From Chitinophagaceae bacterium (GTDB lineage Bacteria; Bacteroidota; Bacteroidia; Chitinophagales; Chitinophagaceae), in the NCBI GenBank assembly GCA_013140985.1, contig JABFRU010000033.1, forward strand, positions 1 to 40,750: a stretch of DNA of 40,750 nucleotides, in the 5' to 3' direction. Of the stretch, positions 34,286 through 40,750 are shown piece by piece. A model generated the notes under the pieces. The model did no database searches, was not told where the DNA came from, and saw only the letters and a list, made by a program, of their open reading frames with translations. Made by a program: the position numbers and the translations under genes. How positions within the stretch are numbered: the first letter of the stretch is position 1; the number at the start of each line of letters is the position of its first letter.

Positions 34286-35962
34286 ATGAGGACAAAGGTT
34301 TATTTCTTTGGAATAGTTGCCTGCCTGTTTGTTTTTACGGCTTGTAAAAATAGTAACCGGAGAGGCAGCATTGCTGTCACTCCCGGGCAGCTACAGCAAA
34401 AAGCTGCAGACATTATCAAGTCATCTATAATACATGCGGCTGCAACAGGCGGTGTGCTTCCGGATTCAGTCAAACTTTCCCAATCAAGGCTTTCGAAACT
34501 TTTGTACGAAAAGAATGAATATGCACCGCTCTGGTGCAAAGAGCAAGATTGGTTGCCTGCCGGTGATTCTCTTTTTCGCCTCATTGAAAAAGCTCAGTTG
34601 TTCGGTCTATTTCCTGAAGATTATCATGTAAAAGAGGTCTCAGGTATCAGGCAAAAATTTTTCAACGATAGTTTGCGAAAAGGAGATCAGAAAGATGCCT
34701 CCTTATGGGCGGAAGCAGATATGATGCTGACAGATGCATTCTTTCAAATGGTAAAAGATATAAAGTTAGGCAGGTTACCACATGATAGTGTTACACTCAG
34801 AAAGGATTCTGTACTCACTGATTCATTTTACATGGCCAAATTTGCATTAGTGCAACAACAAACTTCTCCTGCACAAATTTTTCAATCGCTTGAACCAGGC
34901 CATACCGGTTACCGGTTATTGAAAAAAGCCATTCCAAAATTTCTTGACAGCGCCAATTACCGTTCATTCACCAAAGTGCCTTCACCCGGTAAAGACCCTG
35001 TTGCTTTTAAAAAAGCCCTGCAGCAAAGACTTTATGAAGAAGGCTTTCTTGCTACTGACAGTGTAGTTGCGGATTCAGCAACAATAGCACTGGCTGTAAA
35101 AAAATTCCAGGAAAAAAAAGGCATTGCTATAGATGGCAGGGTGGGAGAAGGAACCATTCGTATGTTAAATGATAATGATAAGGAGCGGTTTATACGCATT
35201 GCCATCAGCATGGATAAGTATAAAATGCTGCCTGAAAAAATGCCTTCCAAATATGTATGGGTCAATATACCGAGTTATTATATGCAATTGATAGATGGAG
35301 ATTCTGTAAAGATCAATTCGAAAATCATTATCGGTAAATCTAAAACAAGAACACCGGTGCTTACCAGTAATATCAATGAATTGATCACTTATCCGCAATG
35401 GGTACCACCTCCCAGTATTGTGATGAAAGAAATTTTGCCTGCTGTTAAAAAGAACCCGGGTTATCTTGCTAAAAAAGGATTCAGCCTTTGGGATTCGAAG
35501 GGTGAAGAAATAGATCCTTATACTGTTGATTGGTCAAAGTACAACAAGGGCATTCCCTACCGGGTAGTACAGGGCAGCGGTGATGCCAATGCACTAGGTA
35601 TAATGAAATTTGTATTCAGCAATAAATACTCCGTTTACCTGCACGATACCAATCAGCGGTATTTGTTTGGCCAGGTCATGCGGTCATTGAGCCATGGTTG
35701 TGTAAGAGTACAGGATTGGGATAAATTGACCTTTTATCTTTTACGCAATGACAGCATCAGTACTGGCCGGGGTTATTCGAGAGCAGATTCGGTTCGTACA
35801 TGGCTTAAGAATAAACAAAAAAGGAGTGTGGCATTAAAAAATAAAATGCCGGTTTTCATTCGATATATTACCTGCGAAGGGAGAAATGGGAATGTGATCT
35901 TTCATGATGATATATACGGGGATGATAAAATGCTGAAAGAAAAATATTTTGCATCCAAGTAG
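34286..35962 (+). CDS. L,D-transpeptidase (YcbB-like) lipoprotein
   Basis: 558 residues from the ATG at 34286; the earlier ATG at 34238 would put 16 residues before the signal. The signal ends FTAC (about Cys20), suggesting a lipoprotein. An N-terminal scaffold (about 60-250) contains a helical region like that of YcbB. A peptidoglycan-binding domain (IALAVKKFQEKKGIAIDGRV) precedes the YkuD catalytic domain with His470 and Cys472 in SLSHGCVRVQ. It should form meso-DAP to meso-DAP (3-3) crosslinks or attach proteins to peptidoglycan in the periplasm. It is divergent from the VanX-like gene, and a terminator follows. Confidence 0.92.
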   Translation: MRTKVYFFGIVACLFVFTACKNSNRRGSIAVTPGQLQQKAADIIKSSIIHAAATGGVLPDSVKLSQSRLSKLLYEKNEYAPLWCKEQDWLPAGDSLFRLIEKAQLFGLFPEDYHVKEVSGIRQKFFNDSLRKGDQKDASLWAEADMMLTDAFFQMVKDIKLGRLPHDSVTLRKDSVLTDSFYMAKFALVQQQTSPAQIFQSLEPGHTGYRLLKKAIPKFLDSANYRSFTKVPSPGKDPVAFKKALQQRLYEEGFLATDSVVADSATIALAVKKFQEKKGIAIDGRVGEGTIRMLNDNDKERFIRIAISMDKYKMLPEKMPSKYVWVNIPSYYMQLIDGDSVKINSKIIIGKSKTRTPVLTSNINELITYPQWVPPPSIVMKEILPAVKKNPGYLAKKGFSLWDSKGEEIDPYTVDWSKYNKGIPYRVVQGSGDANALGIMKFVFSNKYSVYLHDTNQRYLFGQVMRSLSHGCVRVQDWDKLTFYLLRNDSISTGRGYSRADSVRTWLKNKQKRSVALKNKMPVFIRYITCEGRNGNVIFHDDIYGDDKMLKEKYFASK

Positions 35963-35983
35963 TCAGGAGTTGCTTTTTGGTAA

Positions 35984-36011
35984 CCTGATTTCAGAAAAAT
36001 CAGGCTTTTTT
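35984..36011 (+). terminator. Rho-independent terminator
   Basis: CCTGATTT (35984-35991) pairs with AAATCAGG (35997-36004) around a 5-base loop, then CTTTTTTG. Confidence 0.88.
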
Positions 36012-36080
36012 GTGAAAAACAACCTCCAAAACTGTGAATATGAAGTAAATAATTTATTTTAGATTATTGAACTTAGCCGT

Positions 36081-36088
36081 TATTTTTG
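36081..36088 (+). promoter_or_regulatory. Promoter -7 element for the OmpA-family gene
   Basis: TATTTTTG is an exact TAnnTTTG match, 28 bases before the ATG at 36117. No good -33 box at the expected spacing. Confidence 0.5.
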
Positions 36089-36116
36089 TTCAGATTTAAA
36101 ACCAAACTATCTCTTT

Positions 36117-37520
36117 ATGAAGAAGATACTTTCTTTATTGTTTGTATTATACCTGCTTGTATCCACTGGTTATAGTCAAAACAAAGATTGGGTAAGGCCC
36201 AAGGCTCTCGGTGTCAGCTTTTTTCTTAATGATTTTATAACTCCGGATAGGATTCGTACGAGTTCACTGAGTACTGTTATCAGTAATAAGAATTTTGCCC
36301 GTATGCGGCAAATGTCACCCGGTCTGGCATTAAACTATTTCCAGGGAGTTACTAATCATGTTGACATTAATGTTAACCTTGGTGGTTCCTTTGTTCAGTA
36401 TCCAATGCCTAATAAAACTTTTTCTAATGAAAGTTTTCTTCTTGAGTTCAGTGCTACGGCTAATCTAAAAATGATGACCGAGAAATACTGGGTATCTCCC
36501 TATATCATTGCAGGAGTTGGCGCTCACAGGTATCGTAATTATTATGGAGCTTTTATGCCGCTCGGGCTTGGATTGAAAGTAAATTTCTGGGATGAAGCCC
36601 ATTTCTTCGTTACATCTACTTACAGGGTTCCTGTAACTACTGAAACAGCAAATTATCATTTACAACATGCCATCGGTATAGCAGGTGCGTTGAAGAAAAA
36701 AACTCCTAAAGTTATTCCTCCTGCTGACCGTGATAAGGACGGTGTTCTTGATAATGTGGACCTTTGTCCCGATGATCCGGGCCCTGCTGCTTTCCAGGGT
36801 TGTCCTGACAGGGATGGTGATGGTATTATCGACAAGAGTGATAAATGTCCCGATGTCCCCGGTCTTGCCCGTTACGAAGGTTGTCCAATACCTGACCGTG
36901 ATAAAGATGGTATCAACGATGAAGAAGATAAATGTCCGGATGTTCCCGGTCTTGCCCGTTACCAGGGATGCCCGATACCAGATTCAGATAAAGATGGTAT
37001 CAATGATGAAGAAGACAAATGTCCAACTGTTCCGGGTGTTGCCCGTTACCAGGGATGCCCGATACCAGATACAGATGGTGATGGTACCAATGATGAAGAA
37101 GACAGGTGTGTAACTATTCCTGGTCCAAAAGAAAATTTCGGTTGCCCTATTATCCCTGAAGAGATCAAGAAGAGAGTAGATATTGCTGCTAAGAATATTC
37201 TGTTTGTTACCGGAAGTGCTAAACTGCAAAGCAAATCGTTTAAAGGATTGAATGATGTGGTAAAGATCCTGCAGGACAATCCTGGCATGAGCCTGCAGAT
37301 AGACGGCCATACTGATTGGGTGGGTACTGAAGAGTACAACCAAAAACTAAGTGATGACCGTGCCGCTTCTGTAAGAGCTTATATGATCAGCAAAGGAATT
37401 GATGAAAGTCGTATTACCTCTGCCGGTCATGGTGAGACAATGCCTGTAGCTACAAACAATACCGCAGCTGGCCGTCAGCAGAACCGCAGGGTTGAGATGA
37501 AATTGAGCTATTATCAATAA
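36117..37520 (+). CDS. OmpA-family outer-membrane protein with thrombospondin type 3 repeats
   Basis: 467 residues: signal peptide 1-20, an eight-strand-like beta-barrel (about 25-195), and five calcium-binding TSP3-type units (about 204-343, pattern DxDxDGxxDxxDxCPxxPG). An OmpA C-terminal domain follows (about 358-467). The OmpA domain has IDGHTDWVGTEEYN and LSDDRAASVRAYM, the residues that hold diaminopimelate in peptidoglycan. It ties the outer membrane to the cell wall, with the calcium-stiffened repeats as a spacer. Three of the units are near-identical 87-base DNA repeats. Monocistronic: it has its own promoter and terminator. Confidence 0.95.
   Translation: MKKILSLLFVLYLLVSTGYSQNKDWVRPKALGVSFFLNDFITPDRIRTSSLSTVISNKNFARMRQMSPGLALNYFQGVTNHVDINVNLGGSFVQYPMPNKTFSNESFLLEFSATANLKMMTEKYWVSPYIIAGVGAHRYRNYYGAFMPLGLGLKVNFWDEAHFFVTSTYRVPVTTETANYHLQHAIGIAGALKKKTPKVIPPADRDKDGVLDNVDLCPDDPGPAAFQGCPDRDGDGIIDKSDKCPDVPGLARYEGCPIPDRDKDGINDEEDKCPDVPGLARYQGCPIPDSDKDGINDEEDKCPTVPGVARYQGCPIPDTDGDGTNDEEDRCVTIPGPKENFGCPIIPEEIKKRVDIAAKNILFVTGSAKLQSKSFKGLNDVVKILQDNPGMSLQIDGHTDWVGTEEYNQKLSDDRAASVRAYMISKGIDESRITSAGHGETMPVATNNTAAGRQQNRRVEMKLSYYQ
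36840..37100 (+). repeat. Three 87-base tandem repeats inside the OmpA-family gene
   Basis: Units at 36840-36926, 36927-37013 and 37014-37100, each coding 29 residues (DKCPDVPGLARYEGCPIPDR and variants). The high identity of units 1 and 2 suggests recent duplication, and the unit number could vary between strains. Confidence 0.85.
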
Positions 37521-37541
37521 GATTTGAAATTGAACAAATAC

Positions 37542-37576
37542 AAAATGTCCTCTCATTCGAGAGGACATTTTTTTTA
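37542..37576. terminator. Bidirectional terminator
   Basis: 13-bp perfect stem (AAAATGTCCTCTC at 37542-37554, complement at 37559-37571), 4-base loop and T-run. It serves the OmpA-family gene and the convergent cupin gene. Confidence 0.92.
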
Positions 37577-37583
37577 AGGCTAC

Positions 37584-38126
37584 TTAAAACCTTACATATT
37601 TTTCTGTGAGCTGTTGATCTATTCCTTTCTTCCTTGCTTTTCTGGCCTGCCTTCTTAGAATGAATTCAAACAGGCTCATCCACCCGGGAAGATTGCTTTC
37701 GCTGATATCGAATAACCAGGCCAGCGCCAGCTTGTCTTTTGGAAAACCATTGGGTTTGCAAAGCCCATCATTGGCTAATCCATATCCGATCTGTAATGAT
37801 TGTTCGAAACCACGGCTGGCTGGTTTTAATTCCACCCTGAATTTGCAAGACTTACCGCTTCTGTTACGGAAAAAATGATTGATATTAGGATCGGCAGTCG
37901 CAGATTGACCGGGTTGTAATGTATGAATGGTCTTTCCCAATTTCACCTGTACTTCTCCTTCAATGCAGGAAAAACTTTCTGAATAAGTTTTATGATAATG
38001 CAATCCCACGCCGCCGCCATCAGCTAATTCTACTTCAACAAGTGTGTATTGGCCATTGGTATCGGCATGGGTTTTTAAAAATATCACCTGGTCTTTTTGT
38101 ATCGGGTTGTAGATCTTTCTTTCCAT
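37584..38126 (-). CDS. Cupin-domain protein
   Basis: 180 residues, no signal peptide. Residues about 28-100 form one cupin domain: VGLHYHKTYSESFSCIEGEV carries the first motif (G(X)5HXH(X)3-4E(X)6G), and LQPGQSATADPNINHFFRN the second. The HxH, Glu and His metal ligands are there. The C-terminal 60 residues are helical and basic. The substrate is unknown; sugar isomerase, dioxygenase or binding protein are all possible. It converges with the OmpA-family gene and diverges from fusA. Confidence 0.82.
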   Translation of the reverse strand: MERKIYNPIQKDQVIFLKTHADTNGQYTLVEVELADGGGVGLHYHKTYSESFSCIEGEVQVKLGKTIHTLQPGQSATADPNINHFFRNRSGKSCKFRVELKPASRGFEQSLQIGYGLANDGLCKPNGFPKDKLALAWLFDISESNLPGWMSLFEFILRRQARKARKKGIDQQLTEKYVRF

Positions 38127-38265
38127 GCTGGCTAAATACGGAGTTTAAAGATAGAAGGATTTTTATACTAAGGCTTTCTGCCTTATTTAATTATGCGCCT
38201 GTTATTATTTGTACACATTGGTCATTAAGAAGGAATTAAGCTCTGCAATTTTCACCAAATTCCCT

Positions 38266-38273
38266 TACTTTTG
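38266..38273 (+). promoter_or_regulatory. Promoter -7 element for fusA
   Basis: TACTTTTG is an exact TAnnTTTG match, 29 bases before the ATG. It predicts a short leader that still contains the AAAGGAA ribosome-binding site at 38288-38294, one of the few clear Shine-Dalgarno sequences in the window. Confidence 0.65.
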
Positions 38274-38302
38274 CGCCTCCAAATTATAAAGGAAAAATTA
38301 TC

Positions 38303-40447
38303 ATGGCTGACTTAAAATTTCAAAGAAACTTCGGTATTGCCGCTCACATTGATGCAGGCAAGACCACTACGACGGAACGTATCCTTCGCTATACAGGGAT
38401 GATCCACCGTATCGGTGAGGTGCATGATGGCGCTGCTACTACCGACTGGATGGAGCAGGAAAAAGAAAGAGGTATTACCATTACCTCTGCGGCTGTTAGC
38501 TGCCAGTGGAATTTTCCTACCAATAAAGGCAAGGAATATGCTGATACAAAAAAATATTCTTTTAATATCATTGATACTCCGGGCCACGTTGACTTCACAG
38601 TAGAAGTTGAACGTTCTATGAGGGTGTTGGATGGTTTGATCGCATTGTTCTCTGCGGTTGATGGTGTAGAACCACAATCTGAAACAGTATGGCGCCAGGC
38701 CAATCGTTATGGTGTGCCCCGTATCGGGTTCGTAAATAAAATGGACCGTGCCGGTGCTGACTTCCTGATGGTGGTTAAGCAGGTAAAAGATATGCTCGGT
38801 TCAAAAGCCGTTCCTCTACAGTTACCGATCGGCGCTGAAGATGATTTCAAAGGTGTGGTTGACCTGATCAAAATGAAAGGCATCATCTGGCATATGGAAA
38901 CAGAGGGAATGACGTTTGATGAGATCGAAGTTCCTGCCGATATGCTGGAAGAAGCAAAAGAATGGAGAGCAAGTCTTGTAGAGGCTGTTGCTGAATATGA
39001 TGATAAACTCATGGAGAAATTCTTCGAAGATCCCAACAGTATCACTGAAGATGAAATGCATGAAGCTATCCGTAAAGCAACGGTTGACCTCAGCATCGTT
39101 CCGATGATGTGCGGTTCTTCCTTTAAGAATAAAGGTGTGCAAACGGCGCTTGATGCGGTTTGCCGTTACCTGCCCTCACCGGTTGATATTCCGGATACAG
39201 TAGGTACCAATCCTGATACAGGTGAAGAAGAAACAAGAAAAGCAGATCCCAAAGCTCCTTTCGCAGCATTAGCCTTTAAGATCATGACCGATCCGTTCGT
39301 AGGTCGCCTTGCGTTCTTCCGGTGCTATTCCGGTCATTTGGATGCTGGTTCTTATGTATTGAATGTAAGAAGTGGTAAGAAAGAAAGGATCAGCCGTATC
39401 ATGAAGATGTTTGCGAACAAGCAGAACCCTATTGATTTTATCGAAGCAGGTGATATCGGTGCAGCTGTTGGTTTCAAAGAAATAAAAACCGGTGATACGT
39501 TGTGTGATGAGAATCACCCGATCACTTTGGAGAATATGTTCATCCCGGAACCGGTTATCGCAGTAGCTATCGAGCCAAAAACCCAGGCTGACGTAGATAA
39601 AATGGGTATGGCTATTTCAAAATTGGTGGAAGAAGATCCTACACTTCGTGTAAATACTGATGAAGAAACCGGGCAGACCATTCTTCGTGGAATGGGTGAA
39701 CTGCACCTGGAGATCATCATTGATCGTATGCGCCGTGAGTTCAAAGTAGAAGTGAACCAGGGTGCACCGCAGGTAGCTTATAAAGAAGCGTTCGGTGCAA
39801 CAATTCAGCACCGTGAGACATTGAAAAAACAAACCGGTGGTCGTGGTAAGTTCGCTGATATCATTTTCGATATCGGGCCGGTCGATGCAGACTGGAAAGC
39901 AGAGAACCCGGATAAGCATTTCCAGTTCGTTAATAATATCGTAGGTGGATCCATTCCCCGTGAATTCATCACCCCGATCCAAAAAGGATTTGAGCAGGCG
40001 ATGACCAATGGTGTATTGGCCAACTATCCAATGGATAATATGAAGATCCGTGTATTTGATGGCGGTTTCCATGCGGTTGACTCAGATGCGATGTCATTTG
40101 AACTTTGCGCCAAGCAAGGTTTCCGCGAAGCAGCAAGAAAAGCAAAACCAGTTTTACTGGAACCCATCATGAAAGTGGAAGTTATTACTCCTGCCCAGTA
40201 CATGGGTGATGTTACAGGTGACCTGAACCGTCGTCGTGGTATGCTGGAAGGTATGGATACCCGTGCCGGTGCTGAAGTGATCAAAGCCAAAGTTCCATTG
40301 AGCGAAATGTTTGGTTATGTAACGCAACTTCGTTCATTGTCGTCTGGCCGGGCTTCATCTACTATGGAGTTCTCACATTATGCACCTACACCAAACAATA
40401 TCGCTGAAGAAGTGATAGCGAAGGTGAAAGGGAAAGTAAGCGCCTAA
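38303..40447 (+). CDS. fusA: Elongation factor G (canonical)
   Basis: 714 residues; catalyses GTP-dependent translocation on the ribosome. The G domain is complete: AHIDAGKT (14-21), switch I ERGITIT with Thr61, DTPGHVDF with catalytic His95, and NKMD (145-148). Domain IV ([20 protein letters not shown]) and domain V are normal. It starts at a well-placed ATG after AAAGGAA. In most Bacteroidota fusA lies in the str operon with rpsL, rpsG and rpsJ; here it has its own promoter, a cupin gene on the opposite strand upstream, and a terminator directly after. It is the functional reference for the switch-defective paralogue at 3161. Confidence 0.97.
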   Translation: MADLKFQRNFGIAAHIDAGKTTTTERILRYTGMIHRIGEVHDGAATTDWMEQEKERGITITSAAVSCQWNFPTNKGKEYADTKKYSFNIIDTPGHVDFTVEVERSMRVLDGLIALFSAVDGVEPQSETVWRQANRYGVPRIGFVNKMDRAGADFLMVVKQVKDMLGSKAVPLQLPIGAEDDFKGVVDLIKMKGIIWHMETEGMTFDEIEVPADMLEEAKEWRASLVEAVAEYDDKLMEKFFEDPNSITEDEMHEAIRKATVDLSIVPMMCGSSFKNKGVQTALDAVCRYLPSPVDIPDTVGTNPDTGEEETRKADPKAPFAALAFKIMTDPFVGRLAFFRCYSGHLDAGSYVLNVRSGKKERISRIMKMFANKQNPIDFIEAGDIGAAVGFKEIKTGDTLCDENHPITLENMFIPEPVIAVAIEPKTQADVDKMGMAISKLVEEDPTLRVNTDEETGQTILRGMGELHLEIIIDRMRREFKVEVNQGAPQVAYKEAFGATIQHRETLKKQTGGRGKFADIIFDIGPVDADWKAENPDKHFQFVNNIVGGSIPREFITPIQKGFEQAMTNGVLANYPMDNMKIRVFDGGFHAVDSDAMSFELCAKQGFREAARKAKPVLLEPIMKVEVITPAQYMGDVTGDLNRRRGMLEGMDTRAGAEVIKAKVPLSEMFGYVTQLRSLSSGRASSTMEFSHYAPTPNNIAEEVIAKVKGKVSA

Positions 40448-40469
40448 ATTTCAAAATGAGCAATACGAG

Positions 40470-40505
40470 ATCCCGTCCCGTTTTAAGCGAGACGGGATTT
40501 TTCTT
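40470..40505 (+). terminator. Rho-independent terminator after fusA
   Basis: ATCCCGTC (40470-40477) pairs with GACGGGAT (40491-40498), then TTTTTCTTT. Located 23 bases past the fusA stop. Confidence 0.88.
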
Positions 40506-40750
40506 TGGGAAATTAACCCGAATCAACCGAAGTATTACCTGCTGGCATTGTGTTTGCTGAATTATTTCCTCAGCCAACTCCGTTTTTAGGAACCAATCTA
40601 TTCTTGCCGGCGCTTTTGTTCCGGCGATGAAAAACACAAATGCTAAAACCCGATCATTGGGGTACGGATTAAGGACTCATTCCTGGGTCCTTATTTTTTT
40701 GCTGTAAAGGATCATTAAATACATAGAGCAAACCCACTGCAGATGTAACA
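40506..40750 (+). other. Window-end intergenic region with a possible small RNA
   Basis: No convincing protein gene. A hairpin GCCGG...CCGGC (about 40607-40625) and a good terminator (40671-40700) lie 165 or more bases beyond the fusA terminator. A short independent transcript could end there. No promoter is evident and no RNA family is recognised. Confidence 0.25.
40671..40700 (+). terminator. Orphan rho-independent terminator
   Basis: AAGGAC (40671-40676) pairs with GTCCTT (40687-40692), then A and seven T. It has no gene immediately upstream on this strand apart from fusA, which already has a terminator. Confidence 0.65.

Noticed and set aside
36840-37100. Regular 87-base repeats that might be a CRISPR or mobile repeat
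   Set aside because: They are in frame and encode TSP3 calcium-binding units of the OmpA-family protein.
40386-40637. An 83-codon minus-strand frame over the end of fusA
   Set aside because: It runs through the fusA 3' end and its terminator, and its sequence has no family features.

Overview
The window looks like chromosomal DNA from a Bacteroidota bacterium, most likely of the Chitinophagaceae type. The evidence is: two secreted proteins with type IX secretion (T9SS) C-terminal sorting domains; many signal peptides ending in AQ; lipoproteins with acidic residues after the lipobox cysteine; TAnnTTTG promoter -7 elements; weak Shine-Dalgarno sequences; an OmpA protein with thrombospondin-3 repeats; and a DAHP synthase-chorismate mutase fusion. 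The genus assignment is inference. I see no rRNA, tRNA, CRISPR array, transposase or integrase.

Layout. Bases 1-5300: the 3' part of a surface protein with a peptidase S74 chaperone domain, a secreted Trp-rich protein, a small helical protein, and an EF-G paralogue that has lost both GTPase switch residues. Bases 5300-11710, minus strand: an Omp85-like barrel with a kinase-like N-terminal region that overlaps a four-domain beta-gamma crystallin gene, then a GMC oxidoreductase with its Tat-exported small subunit. Bases 11885-14800: a secreted type I pullulanase, a small glycine-rich membrane protein and a PepSY-like lipoprotein. Bases 14835-19006, minus strand: a coupled pair of secreted proteins of unknown function (one with four Cys clusters) and a secreted papain-fold peptidase. 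Bases 19222-27180: a T9SS cargo protein with a possible Cys/His active site, a thiolase, and several lipoproteins and secreted proteins. Bases 27279-33474: hutI followed by shikimate-pathway genes (aroG-type DAHP synthase-chorismate mutase, aroB, aroA, aroC) and a DUF952 gene. Bases 33471-38126: divergent peptidoglycan genes (VanX-like dipeptidase and L,D-transpeptidase), an OmpA protein and a cupin. Bases 38303-40447: canonical fusA as a single-gene unit.

How the genes work together. DAHP synthase, AroB, AroA and AroC cover the first, second, sixth and seventh steps of the chorismate pathway, and the fused chorismate mutase leads on to prephenate. The oxidoreductase and its Tat partner form a periplasmic sugar or polyol dehydrogenase-like complex. 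The dipeptidase and the L,D-transpeptidase both act on peptide stems of peptidoglycan. The two EF-G genes offer an internal comparison of a GTPase-competent and an apparently GTPase-defective elongation factor.

The least expected non-coding signal is a set of four intergenic elements with unrelated sequences but the same plan: a tandem array of 7-base units (9-base in one case), a short centre, then the same number of units in inverted orientation (4+4, 5+5, 5+5 and 3+3). Each ends within 0-37 bases of a downstream start codon. They are at 9893-9954, 11785-11847, 28512-28605 and 32084-32159.
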